Assembly (NCBI RefSeq): GCF_015840915.1
Contig: NZ_CP060398.1
Span: 2,232,001 to 2,296,000 of the forward strand
Direction of reading: 5' to 3'
DNA from: Synechococcus sp. CBW1002
GTDB taxonomy: Bacteria > Cyanobacteriota > Cyanobacteriia > PCC-6307 > Cyanobiaceae
Length of the DNA: 64,000 nt
The notes under the pieces are model-generated. The model had not been told where the DNA came from and did not search any database. It was given only the letters and a program-made list of their open reading frames with translations. The position numbers were made by a program, and so were the translations under genes. Positions 8,980-21,687 of this stretch are shown in pieces; the stretch's first letter is position 1; each line of letters starts with the position of its first letter.

Positions 8980-9420
8980 CTAGGCCTTGTGATATGGACT
9001 GCCCTGGAGAATGCTCTGGGCACGATAAATCTGCTCGATCAGAATAAGTCGTGCCAGCTCGTGGGGAAACGTCATCGGCGAGAGGCTGAGAATCCTGTGC
9101 GCCCTTGCCTTCAGGTCAGCATCCAGTCCAAAGGCTCCGCCGATCACGAAAGCGATCCGGCCCGAGGCCATGGCATCGAGACCATGGGCCCAGGCGATGG
9201 AATCCAGCGCGCTGCCCTCTTCACTGAGAGCCACCATGATTTCCTCCGGTTGCAGGATCGCGAGGATCTGATCCCGCTCACGGGCGGGGATCGAATCCTT
9301 CACTTCATGGATCACCAATCCGGGCAGCCGTTTGCGATAGGTCTCTAATCCTTCGCGAATCCAGGGCTTACGGATCTTGCCCACGGCGATCACCCGCAAT
9401 CGGGAGGGGTTGAGCACCAT
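8980..9420 (-). CDS. rlmH: 23S rRNA (pseudouridine1915-N3)-methyltransferase RlmH
   Basis: At 146 residues this has the usual length of RlmH, the small SPOUT methylase that modifies pseudouridine 1915 in helix 69 of 23S rRNA. Characteristic pieces are RLRVIAVGKIRKPWIREGL at the N-terminus, the knot segment IAFVIGGAFGLDADLK, LSLSPMTFPHELARLILIEQIYRA, and the family's terminal YHK. The start ATG is at 9420. It is a single gene, about 200 bp downstream of the transglycosylase start on the same strand. Confidence 0.93.
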   Translation of the reverse strand: MVLNPSRLRVIAVGKIRKPWIREGLETYRKRLPGLVIHEVKDSIPARERDQILAILQPEEIMVALSEEGSALDSIAWAHGLDAMASGRIAFVIGGAFGLDADLKARAHRILSLSPMTFPHELARLILIEQIYRAQSILQGSPYHKA

Positions 9421-9861
9421 GGCGCCAAGGGATAGATCATCAACCTAGACGTTACTGCCAGCCAGCGATTTCGCGGACGCGGACGTTCTCTGAACACAGC
9501 CGTGCCTTGAGAGGAAGTCACATGTTGGCAACGATAAACATGCCCACTGATACAGACGAAGCAGGCCGCTGTGCCGGAGACCACAGCATCAGTATGGCAA
9601 CATCGAGAGAGCAGAAGAGTCAGATGCCAGCCAGATTTGTTCCGATGATCAAAAGGGCGAATCAATCAGGCTCCGTGAAGAGCATTGAATCCTCTGAGTC
9701 AATGCCCATATTCAACAACGATTCAGATCGTTGACCGACCCGTTCGCGACGGCCCAGATCTCGGGCTTGCCAAGTCACAAGAATCGCTGCGGCGCTCCAG
9801 GGACGGGGTTGCCCTTGGCTAATTTTGTGCAAAGGTAGACCAGCGCTCTTGACTCTCCTCT
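9421..9861. other. Intergenic stretch, less GC-rich than surroundings
   Basis: These 441 bases between rlmH and the DUF1400-like gene are visibly richer in A and T than the flanking genes. The longest open frames (75 and 86 codons) show no recognisable motif, no ribosome-binding site and biased Ser/Met composition, so I do not call them genes. No RNA fold, inverted repeat or transposase remnant could be recognised by eye. It must hold the promoters for rlmH and for the secreted protein downstream. Confidence 0.5.
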
Positions 9862-10506
9862 GTGATCGGCTCGCGATTCTGGATTGCAACTCTACTCGTC
9901 GTTGCCAGTTACTTTCCTGCAAGTCCGGCCCTTTCTGGCGTGCCTGTTCGCCTGAGTACTGGCTCTGGGGTATGGAGCAGTGACCGCGAAGACTTTGAGA
10001 CTTTTCTCAAGGATGGCCGGACTTCGGATCGCGGCATTGCCTCCCTTGTGCGCAAGTCTGGATGGACGGCGGACGAGGTTCGTGCCGGTTTCCTTCGTCT
10101 CTATTCGGTCGATGTCGCAGGCCTTGCCCGGTTCCTCAACTCCGAGCCCGGTGTGATCTTTCTCAAGAATCAGACTCGTAGCTACATCCCTTACGCCAGC
10201 CTGAGCGAACATCGCGTTGAAGCCCTGCGTTCCGCGATTCTCGCTGATGCCGCTGATGGCGAGATCTCTGCCGCTGGAATCCTGGCCACTCTCCCCACGG
10301 ACTTCCGGCTCGCCCGGCTTGGTGGTTACGACGGTGTTCAGAATGTCTGCGCCGAGTTGCGGTGCGAGGGGAGTGAGCAGTGCACCTCTCTGCTCTCTTG
10401 GTATATGTTCCTGCCGGCGTGTCTTGAGGCCAATGCCATGGCGACGGCAGTCGATGAAATTGACTTCAGCCCACTGGAACCCAACCGCAACCGTCGCCCT
10501 CGCTGA
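9862..10506 (+). CDS. Secreted DUF1400-like protein without hydrolase domain
   Basis: A 214-residue protein with a signal peptide (hydrophobic residues 6-20, possible cleavage after SPALSG) and a region like the DUF1400 module that usually precedes cyanobacterial alpha/beta hydrolases: a short beta/helix part (DFETFLKDGRTS), then SVDVAGLARFLNSEPGVIFL and VEALRSAILADAADGEISAAGILATLP. The catalytic domain that normally follows is absent. The last 70 residues contain three Cys (VCAELRCEGSEQC) that could form disulfides. The start is GTG 9862. The gene lies 136 bp upstream of hypB on the same strand; any link to hydrogenase is unproven. Confidence 0.6.
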   Translation: MIGSRFWIATLLVVASYFPASPALSGVPVRLSTGSGVWSSDREDFETFLKDGRTSDRGIASLVRKSGWTADEVRAGFLRLYSVDVAGLARFLNSEPGVIFLKNQTRSYIPYASLSEHRVEALRSAILADAADGEISAAGILATLPTDFRLARLGGYDGVQNVCAELRCEGSEQCTSLLSWYMFLPACLEANAMATAVDEIDFSPLEPNRNRRPR

Positions 10507-10642
10507 CTGCCAACATCCAGCTGGTCGCGGCTGGTCAATGGTGTCGAAGCTGTCGCCGAGACGCCTCCCTCCACGATGAGATGGGCTGTCGTTCCCTTCC
10601 ATCCTGCCTAGCTTCCGGTGATGGAGTGCGGAGTCTTGAGTC

Positions 10643-11413
10643 ATGTGCCTTGACTGTCATTGCAACCAGATCGGCACCGGCACCCAGGCGCTGATTGCTC
10701 CTTCGGTGGTCACCCTGCCGCTAACTGCTCGGCTGCTGGGCCGTAACGATGCCCAGGCCTCTGCCAACCGCAAATGGTTCGCTCAAGCCGGTGTGCGGGC
10801 GGTGAACCTGCTGTCTTCCCCTGGCGCCGGCAAGACGGCCCTGCTCGAGCGGCTCGGTCGTGACTGGGGCAGCGCCGTGCCCATGGCCGTGGTGGTGGGC
10901 GATCTCGCTACCGACAACGACGCCACGCGCCTCCGTGCCGTCGGCCTCGACGCCGTGCAGATCACCACCGGGCAGGCCTGTCATCTCGACGCCTCCATGG
11001 TGCACCGCGCCCTCCATGGCCTGGCGCTGGAGACGCTTGAGCTGCTGCTGATCGAGAATGTCGGCAATCTGGTCTGCCCCGCCGCCTACGACCTGGGCGA
11101 GCAGCTAAGGGTGGTGCTGGTCTCGGTGACCGAGGGGGAGGACAAGCCGCTCAAGTACCCCGCCACCTTCGTGGCTGCCGATCTGGTGCTGATCAGCAAG
11201 ATCGATCTGGCGGAAGCAGTGGGGGTGAACCTGCCGTTGCTGCATCGCCACATCCGCCAGGTGGCACCGGCGGCAACCGTGCTCGAGGTCTCGGCGCGGA
11301 CGGGCGCCGGAGTCGACGCTCTGCTGGCCGCCCTGCGCGGTTCTTCTGTGCCATGGGGCGCTGACCTGTCTGCCGGCACGGCCCCAGCCCGGCTCCATGG
11401 CGCCCGCCCCTGA
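10643..11413 (+). CDS. hypB: Hydrogenase nickel incorporation GTPase HypB
   Basis: HypB (256 residues) is a SIMIBI-class GTPase that, with HypA, delivers nickel to the large subunit of [NiFe] hydrogenase. The P-loop is LLSSPGAGKTALLERL (about residues 53-68), the switch region includes VVVGDLATDNDATRL, and VSVTEGEDKPLKYP and VLISKIDLAE (NKxD-like, here SKID) complete the G domain. The N-terminus (MCLDCHCNQ) carries Cys and His for metal binding, but there is no long His-rich tail. It opens the operon and overlaps hypF by 17 nt. No hypA is found next to it, unlike in many hyp clusters. Confidence 0.95.
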   Translation: MCLDCHCNQIGTGTQALIAPSVVTLPLTARLLGRNDAQASANRKWFAQAGVRAVNLLSSPGAGKTALLERLGRDWGSAVPMAVVVGDLATDNDATRLRAVGLDAVQITTGQACHLDASMVHRALHGLALETLELLLIENVGNLVCPAAYDLGEQLRVVLVSVTEGEDKPLKYPATFVAADLVLISKIDLAEAVGVNLPLLHRHIRQVAPAATVLEVSARTGAGVDALLAALRGSSVPWGADLSAGTAPARLHGARP

Positions 11414-14111
11414 GGCCACGCTCACCCTCCACTGCCACGGGGTGGTGCAGGGGGTGGGCTTCCGGCCCTGCGTGCACCGCCTCGCCACCGCCCTGGATCT
11501 CTGTGGCGTGGTGGACAACCACAGCGGCGCGGTGGTGGTGCAGCTCAGTGGCTGTCGCTCGGCGCTGGAGCGCTTTCTGGAAATCTTGCCCAGGGAGTTA
11601 CCCGCGCCGGCTCGCCTGGAGTCGCTTCAACCCCACTGGGGCCCGCCCCCCGCACCAGGCTGCGACCCCAGGGGAATCCGGCTCGGGCATCAGCCGCCGC
11701 ACTGGCTGAAGGAGAGCCTGTTCGCGCCGGCCCTGGCCGCCGACCAGGCCCCCTGTCGCGCCTGCCTGGCGGAGCTGAACGAACCCGCCAACCGCCGCCA
11801 CGGCTATCCCTTCATCAGCTGCAGCGCCTGCGGGCCGCGCTACAGCATCGCCACCGCCGAGCCCTACGCCCGTGCCCACACCACCCTGGCCGGCTTTCCG
11901 CTCTGCCAGGCGTGCCAGCGGGAGTTTGACGACCCCAGCGACCGCCGCTTCCATGCCGAAACGACCGGCTGCCCGACCTGCGGGCCCCGGCTGGCCTTCT
12001 GGCCTGCCGATGGCAGCCAACCCACGGAGGATTCAGGTCGTGGATGTCAGGGAACCAGCGGTGCGATCGCCGCTGCCGTGGCGGTGCTGCGCCGCGGCGG
12101 CATCCTGGCCCTGCAAGGGGTGGGGGGCTTCCAGTTGCTGGTGGACGCCACTGATCCAGCGGCGCTGCAGCGGCTGCGGCAACGCAAACAGCGGCCCCAT
12201 AAGCCCTTTGCCCTGCTGGTGGACTCCGCCAGCTGGATCGAGCCCCTGGTTCAGCTGACACCAGCGGAGCGGGCGGTGCTGGAGAGTGCGGCGGCCCCGA
12301 TCGTCTTGCTGCGGCGCCACGGGGGCCGCCGGGCCCACGCCAGTGGCCGCCAGGAACCAGCGCTGCCCGAGGCGGTGGCGCCGGGCAGTCCGTGCCTGGG
12401 GGTGATGCTGCCGGCTTCACCGCTGCACCACCTGCTTGCCGCGGCCTTCGGTAAACCCTTGGTGGCCACCAGCGGCAACCGCAGTGGCGAGCCACTCTGT
12501 ATCGCGCCTCCTGAGGCGGTGGACCGGCTGGCCGGCATCGCCGATGCCTTCCTGGTGCACAACCGGCCGATCGTCCGGCCCCTGGACGATTCGGTGCTGC
12601 AGCTGATCGAGGGCCGACCGGTGCTGCTGCGTCGCGGCCGTGGCTACGCCCCCGAAGCCCTGCCGATCACGGCAACGCCACCCATGGCCATAGGGGAGGT
12701 GCGGTTGGCCCTGGGCGGCGATCTCAAATGTGCGCCGGCCCTCGCCAGGGACGGGCAGGTGTGGCTGGCACCCCATCTGGGCGATCTCGACAATCCTCGC
12801 CAGAGCCGGCGTCTGCGGCAGGCGGCGGCGGAGATGGTGAGCGTCCGGCCGGCGTCGAAGGGGCCGCCGCTCACGCTCCTCTGCGACAGCCATCCGGATT
12901 ACCGCAGCCACCAGATCGCCGCTGATCTGGTGGCTACGGCCTCACCGGACCAGGGCTTGGCAGAGAGCGTGCGGCTGTGCCCGGTGCCGCACCATCTGGC
13001 CCATGGCCTGGCGGTGGTGGCCGAACACGGCCTGGCGGCCTGCCTGGAGCAGGCGCCGCTGCTGCTGCTGGTCTGCGACGGCCTCGGCCTCGGGGTTGGA
13101 TCAGGCTCCGAGCCCGCATCCGGCAGTGCGCCTGCAGCGCCCCTCTGGGGCTGCGAACTGCTGCTGCTCGAAGCCGGTGGACCTGCGATCGATCCGGCCG
13201 CAAAGCCTGGGCTGCATCCTGCAGGGAAACCGGCCCGGAATCCAGCGGAACCGCTGCTGCGCTGGCGGCGACTGGCCAGCCTGCGGCCGTTCCCCCTGCC
13301 CGGTGGAGATCGGGCCAGCGCCGAGCCGCGCCGGGCGGCACTTGGCCTGCTGGCCGCAGCGGGTCCGGCCGCGTTGGCGCACAGCGGCGGCGCGGCCTGC
13401 CGGGCGGCCTTCACGGCGGCGGACTGGCACCTGTTGGTGCAGGCGATCGCCGGCGGCTGCAACAGCCCGCGCTGCTCCAGCCTCGGCCGCCTCTTCGATG
13501 CGGTGGCCTCCCTGCTCGACCTCTGCCAGGTGCTCAGCTACGAGGGGCAGGGCGGCCTGCAGCTGCAGGGCCGGGCCTCGGAACTACGGGAGGAAGACCC
13601 CGGCGCCGTACAGCCGGCCTATCCCCTGCCGCTGCGACCGGCCCCGCAGGCGGCGGGCCTGCCGCTCGGCTGGCTCGACTGGCAGCCGCTGCTCGAGGCC
13701 CTGCTGAAGGAGCTGCCGCTCCAGGCCTGCCCTGGGGCAGGCGCCGTCCAGGCCGCCCGATTCCATCGGGCCGTGATCGCGGGGTTGGTGGCGATGGCGG
13801 AGGCGGCCGCACCCGGCTGGGGCTGCCAGCGGGTCGTGCTGGCGGGTGGATGCTTCCAGAACCGCCTGCTGCTGGAGGGCTGCCGCACCGGCCTACGGGC
13901 CGCAGGCCTGGAACCCTTCAGCCCTGAATCCGTGCCCTGCAACGACGGCGGCCTTGCCCTGGGGCAGCTCTGGGCCCTTTCCAGCGCCATGGCTACAACG
14001 GAATCGAAGCCGACCCACCGCGTGCAGCACGCCCATGTGCCTGGCCCTGCCTGGTCGCATCCTCTCGATCACCCACCGGCCGCCTGCGGTGGAGCCGGCG
14101 GCGCCCCCTGA
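11397..14111 (+). CDS. hypF: Carbamoyltransferase HypF
   Basis: HypF (904 residues, long for a family of about 750-800) turns carbamoyl phosphate into a thiocarboxamide on HypE, the source of the CN ligands of the hydrogenase iron. Domains in order: acylphosphatase (about 5-95, GVVQGVGFRPCVHRLA), two zinc fingers (CRACLAEL...CSACGPRY and CQACQREF...CPTCGPR), a YrdC-like domain (about 220-400, with ATSGNRSGEPL), and a Kae1-like domain ending in VVLAGGCFQNRLLLEG. The extra length is mainly Ala/Pro-rich sequence in the Kae1-like part around residues 565-620. Its 3' end overlaps hypC by 77 nt in another frame. Confidence 0.95.
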   Translation: MAPAPEATLTLHCHGVVQGVGFRPCVHRLATALDLCGVVDNHSGAVVVQLSGCRSALERFLEILPRELPAPARLESLQPHWGPPPAPGCDPRGIRLGHQPPHWLKESLFAPALAADQAPCRACLAELNEPANRRHGYPFISCSACGPRYSIATAEPYARAHTTLAGFPLCQACQREFDDPSDRRFHAETTGCPTCGPRLAFWPADGSQPTEDSGRGCQGTSGAIAAAVAVLRRGGILALQGVGGFQLLVDATDPAALQRLRQRKQRPHKPFALLVDSASWIEPLVQLTPAERAVLESAAAPIVLLRRHGGRRAHASGRQEPALPEAVAPGSPCLGVMLPASPLHHLLAAAFGKPLVATSGNRSGEPLCIAPPEAVDRLAGIADAFLVHNRPIVRPLDDSVLQLIEGRPVLLRRGRGYAPEALPITATPPMAIGEVRLALGGDLKCAPALARDGQVWLAPHLGDLDNPRQSRRLRQAAAEMVSVRPASKGPPLTLLCDSHPDYRSHQIAADLVATASPDQGLAESVRLCPVPHHLAHGLAVVAEHGLAACLEQAPLLLLVCDGLGLGVGSGSEPASGSAPAAPLWGCELLLLEAGGPAIDPAAKPGLHPAGKPARNPAEPLLRWRRLASLRPFPLPGGDRASAEPRRAALGLLAAAGPAALAHSGGAACRAAFTAADWHLLVQAIAGGCNSPRCSSLGRLFDAVASLLDLCQVLSYEGQGGLQLQGRASELREEDPGAVQPAYPLPLRPAPQAAGLPLGWLDWQPLLEALLKELPLQACPGAGAVQAARFHRAVIAGLVAMAEAAAPGWGCQRVVLAGGCFQNRLLLEGCRTGLRAAGLEPFSPESVPCNDGGLALGQLWALSSAMATTESKPTHRVQHAHVPGPAWSHPLDHPPAACGGAGGAP

Positions 14112-14270
14112 TCTCTCCGGCGGCGGCGATCCGCTCTGGCGGGTGGCGGAGGTGGATTTCGGCGGGGTGCGTCAGGCCGTGAGCCTGGCCTGCCTGCCCC
14201 AGGCCCGGGTCGGCGATCAGGTGCTGGTGCATGTGGGGCTGGCCCTGAGCATCGTTGCGGAGGACGAGCC

Positions 14271-14274
<4 letters not shown>
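14035..14274 (+). CDS. hypC: Hydrogenase assembly chaperone HypC
   Basis: HypC is a small OB-fold chaperone that binds HypD and the hydrogenase large-subunit precursor through its N-terminal Cys. This 79-residue protein begins MCLALPGRIL, the hallmark HypC/HupF start with Cys2, and ends with a typical beta strand VGDQVLVHVGLALSIV. A short Pro/Ala-rich loop (about residues 17-30) is inserted after the first strand. The start is ATG 14035, inside the last 77 nt of hypF, and the stop overlaps nifJ by 4 nt, so it is coupled to both. Confidence 0.93.
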
Positions 14275-18067
<3,793 letters not shown>

Positions 18068-18071
<4 letters not shown>

Positions 18072-19099
18072 GCCCCGACCTGTCCACCACCTATCTCGGC
18101 CTGGAGCTGCGCAGCCCCCTGGTGGTGGGGGCGGCCCGCCCCCTCAGCGAGGATCCGGACGTGTTGCTGGCCCTGGAACGGGCCGGAGCCGGCGCGATCG
18201 TGTTGCACTCCCTCTTCCAGGAGGAGATCGAACAGCAGCAGCTCGATCTGCACCGCCACCTGCTGCTGGGCAGCGACAGCTACGGCGAAGCACTGAGCTA
18301 TGTGCCGGAAGTGGCGATCAGCCATGACGGTGATGCTCTCTATCTGCGTCATCTCGACTGGGCCCGTCAGCATCTGTCGATTCCGGTGATCGCCAGCCTC
18401 AATGGCACCCACCCCGGCCGCTGGGTGGAGACTGCCCGGCGGATGGAGGCGGCGGGGGCGGCGGCGATCGAGCTGAACATCTATGCACTGCCCACCGATC
18501 CGCTCCTCTCCAGCGCCGCCATCGAAGCCGAAGTGGAGGAAATCGTGCGGGAAGTGCGCGCCGAGGTGGGCCTGCCGCTGGCCGTGAAGCTGAGCCCCTT
18601 CTTCACCAATCTGGCCGCGATGGTGCGGCGCCTGCGCGAGGCCGGCGCCGATGGCCTGGTGCTGTTCAACCGCTTCTATCAGCCCGACATCGACATCGAG
18701 ACCCTGGAGGTGCGCCCCAACCTGCTGCTCTCCACCCCCCACGATCTCCGCCTGCCGATGCGCTGGATCGCCCTGCTGCACGGCCATGAACCGCTCGATC
18801 TGGCCGGCAGCGGCGGGGTACACCGCGGCACCGATGCGGTGCGCCTGCTGATGGCGGGCGCCTGCGTCACCCAGGTGGTGGGGGCGCTGCTGCGCCATGG
18901 CCCCCAGCGCCTGTCCGGGTTGGAGGAGGAGCTGCGCCAGTGGCTGGCGGAGCACGACCATGGCTCCGTGCGCGAGCTGATCGGTTGCATGAGCCAGAGC
19001 CGTTGCCCCAACCCCAGCGAATTCGAGCGAGCTCACTACATGCTGGCGGTGCAGACCTTCCGCCCGGCCGCGGCCGCTGCGGCACCGGGGCCCTGGTGA
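18068..19099 (+). CDS. Dihydroorotate dehydrogenase-like flavoprotein
   Basis: A 343-residue TIM-barrel protein of the dihydroorotate dehydrogenase superfamily. FMN-type features are YLGLELRSPLVVGAARPLS at the N-terminus, LAVKLSPFFTNL (conserved Lys), and AGSGGVHRGTDAVRLLMAGA for phosphate binding. The segment that in true PyrD enzymes carries NxSCPN and the catalytic Cys or Ser reads ELNIYALPTDP, so the usual base is missing and a pyrimidine role is unlikely. Genes of this type often sit beside PFOR in bacteria, as here: it overlaps nifJ and hypD by 4 nt each. A redox function with PFOR is inference only. Confidence 0.85.
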
Positions 19100-20274
19100 G
19101 CACGACCGTTCCGGCAGCCGACAGGCGGTACGCCCGTTCTGCAGACGGCCACCACCGCGCCCGCTCCGCGGCTGCGGTGGAGCGCCTGGCCGCGCAACTG
19201 GCGGCCACAGCGACCCGGCCCTGGACCCTGATGGAAGTGTGCGGCGGCCAGACCCACGCCATCGTGCGCTGGGGCCTGGATCAGTTGCTGCCCGAAGGGA
19301 TCCGCCTGATCCACGGTCCGGGCTGCCCGGTCTGTGTCACCCCCGCGGCCACCCTGGATGCGGCCCTGGATCTGGCGCGCCAGCCGGAGGTGATCCTCTG
19401 CTCCTACGGAGACATGCTGCGCGTTCCCGGCAGCCGCAGTGGTGATGATCTGCTGGGTGTGCGGGCCGCCGGCGGTGACGTGCGCCTGCTCACCAGCCCC
19501 CTGCAGGCCATCGCTCTGGCCCAGTCCCATCCCGATCGACTGGTGGTGTTTCTGGCGGTGGGGTTCGAGACCACCGCCCCGGCCACGGCCCTGCTGGCGC
19601 GCCAGGCCACGGCCCTGAAGCTGGCCAATCTGGCCCTGCTGCCGGCCCATGTGCGTGTGGTTCCGGCCATGGAGGCGATCCTGAACGGCCCCGACAACCA
19701 GGTGCAGGGCTTTCTGGCGGCGGGCCACGTGGGGGCGGTGATGGGCACGGCGGAGCTGCAGGGGCTGGTGCAGCGACAGGGAGTGTCGGTGGTGATCAGC
19801 GGTTTTGAACCCGTAGAGCTGATGGCCGGCATCCTGCGCTGCGTCCAGCTGCTGGAGGCCGGCGAGAGCGCCGTGGCCAACGCCTACGGGCGAGTGGTGC
19901 TGGAGGGGGGCAATCCCGAGGCCCAGCAGCTGATCGAGGCGGTGTTTGAGGTGGTGGATCAGCCCTGGCGCGGCCTGGGGGTGATCCCGGCCGGCGGACT
20001 GGCCCTGCGCCCGGCCTATGCCGCCCTGGAGGTGGGCCATCACCGGCCGCAGCTGCTCGAGCAGCCCCAGCCTTCGGCGGCGCAGCAGCCGCAGGAGTCG
20101 CAGGAGCCGCAGCACCCACCGGTCTGCATCGCCGGCCAGATCCTGCGCGGGGTGCGGCGCCCCTGCGACTGCCCTGCCTTCGGCAGCAGCTGCACCCCGG
20201 AACATCCCCTGGGTGCCCCGATGGTGTCGAGTGAAGGGGCCTGCGCCGCCTACCACCGCTACCGCCCCAACTGA
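19096..20274 (+). CDS. hypD: Hydrogenase maturation factor HypD
   Basis: HypD is the [4Fe-4S] scaffold on which, with HypC, the Fe(CN)2CO unit is built. All family motifs are present: LMEVCGGQTHAIVRWG, HGPGCPVCVTP, GFETTAPATA, and the cluster-binding C-terminus RPCDCPAFGSSCTPEHPLG followed by VSSEGACAAYHRY. A Gln/Pro-rich insertion (about residues 325-345) replaces the usual link to the FeS domain. The start is GTG 19096, overlapping the previous stop by 4 nt; the open frame further upstream is only a shadow of the DHOD-like gene. Predicted length is 392 residues, slightly over the usual 370-380. Confidence 0.95.
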   Translation: MSTTVPAADRRYARSADGHHRARSAAAVERLAAQLAATATRPWTLMEVCGGQTHAIVRWGLDQLLPEGIRLIHGPGCPVCVTPAATLDAALDLARQPEVILCSYGDMLRVPGSRSGDDLLGVRAAGGDVRLLTSPLQAIALAQSHPDRLVVFLAVGFETTAPATALLARQATALKLANLALLPAHVRVVPAMEAILNGPDNQVQGFLAAGHVGAVMGTAELQGLVQRQGVSVVISGFEPVELMAGILRCVQLLEAGESAVANAYGRVVLEGGNPEAQQLIEAVFEVVDQPWRGLGVIPAGGLALRPAYAALEVGHHRPQLLEQPQPSAAQQPQESQEPQHPPVCIAGQILRGVRRPCDCPAFGSSCTPEHPLGAPMVSSEGACAAYHRYRPN

Positions 20275-20279
20275 GCCGG

Positions 20280-21281
20280 ATGGAGGAGAACGCCCGGATC
20301 CGGCTGGCCCATGGGGGTGGCGGCACCCTGATGCAGCAGCTGATCGACCAGGAGCTGCGGCGCCTCTACGCTGATCCGCAGCAGCTGCTGCACGACGCCG
20401 CCAGCCTGACCCTTCCCCCGGGGCAGCTCGCCTTCACCACCGACAGCTACGTGGTGCAGCCGCTGGAGTTTCCCGGCGGCGACATCGGCTCCCTGGCGAT
20501 CACCGGCACCGCCAACGACCTCGCCATGGCGGGGGCCCGTCCGCTGCACCTGAGCGTGGCGTTGATTCTGGAAGAGGGGCTGCCACTGAGCCTGTTGCGC
20601 CGTGTCGTGGGCTCGATGGTGGCCGCCTCCCGCGCCTGCGGCCTCACGATCGTGACCGGCGACACCAAGGTGGTGGAGCGGGGTAAGGCGGACGGCCTGT
20701 TCATCAACACCAGCGGCATCGGCGTGGTGGAGGCGCCGCAGGCAATCCATCCCTCCCGGATTGCCGCCGGGGATCAGCTGCTGGTCAGTGGGGATCTGGG
20801 CCGGCACGGGGTGGCGATCCTCGCCGCCCGCCATGGGCTGCAGCTCGATCCTCCGGTGCTGAGCGACTGCGCTCCCCTCTGGCCGTTGGTGCAGCAGCTG
20901 CTGCAGCGGGGTGTGGGGATCCACTGCCTGCGGGATCTCACCCGCGGTGGTCTGGCCAGCGCCCTGCAGGAGCTGGCGCTGGCGGCCGGGCTGACGCTGC
21001 AGATCGAGGAGGAGCGGCTCCCGGTGATCGAGCCGGTGGCCCGCTGCTGCGACCTGCTGGGCTTCGAGCCCCTGCACCTGGCCAATGAGGGACGCTTCCT
21101 GGCCGTGGTGCCAGCTGAGCACATGGATCGGGTGGTACCCCTGCTGGAGGCCTGGGGCGGCGGCTGGATCGGCTCGGTACTGCCCGAGCGGGGGGAGGCC
21201 CCGGTGCTGCTGCGTACCGCCTACGGCAGCAGCCGCGTGCTCAGACCGCTGAGCGGAGAACTGCTACCCAGAATCTGCTGA
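20280..21281 (+). CDS. hypE: Hydrogenase maturation protein HypE
   Basis: HypE dehydrates its own C-terminal thiocarboxamide to thiocyanate, which becomes the CN ligand of the hydrogenase iron. It has the PurM-like layout: AHGGGGTLMQQLI at the N-terminus, FTTDSYVVQPLEFPGGDIG, VTGDTKVVERGKADG for ATP binding, and DLTRGGLASALQE. The protein ends with PRIC, the obligatory C-terminal Cys that receives the carbamoyl group from HypF. Its 333 residues are the normal length. It starts 5 bp after hypD and closes the operon. Confidence 0.96.
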   Translation: MEENARIRLAHGGGGTLMQQLIDQELRRLYADPQQLLHDAASLTLPPGQLAFTTDSYVVQPLEFPGGDIGSLAITGTANDLAMAGARPLHLSVALILEEGLPLSLLRRVVGSMVAASRACGLTIVTGDTKVVERGKADGLFINTSGIGVVEAPQAIHPSRIAAGDQLLVSGDLGRHGVAILAARHGLQLDPPVLSDCAPLWPLVQQLLQRGVGIHCLRDLTRGGLASALQELALAAGLTLQIEEERLPVIEPVARCCDLLGFEPLHLANEGRFLAVVPAEHMDRVVPLLEAWGGGWIGSVLPERGEAPVLLRTAYGSSRVLRPLSGELLPRIC

Positions 21282-21399
21282 TCGCCCGGCCGGAGATAGT
21301 GCCGCACAATGGCTTGACAAAGTGTCGCCCAATGACATGAAAATCTGCCAGCTGATTCTGAAATCAACCAGCCAAAGGATGCTGAGCGAATCAATAAAA

Positions 21400-21471
<72 letters not shown>

Positions 21472-21687
21472 TTTTTGTCTGGTTCTGAGTCTGAACTCAG
21501 GCCAACCGAGTGATGGTCCATCATCCCGGCGGCTGCGGAAACCGCTGCCTTGATCGGAGCTTAAACCATCACCCGTCCTGCCACGGCGGCCGAACAACCC
21601 GGCCAGGCTTCGGTTCCGGGCAAGCCCCACCCCTGCGTGGTGATCGGCGACCATGGAGGCCAGGCACTGATCGAACAACCGGCAGCA

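Noticed and set aside
9507-9734. 75-codon frame in the gap upstream of the DUF1400-like gene
   Set aside because: No ribosome-binding site, no motif and an odd Met/Ser composition; not enough to call a gene.
21314-21342. TTGACA with ATGAAA at 17 bp as a plus-strand promoter for the flavoprotein gene
   Set aside because: The -10 is poor and the gene starts about 350 bp downstream, beyond an antisense tRNA; too weak to list as a feature.
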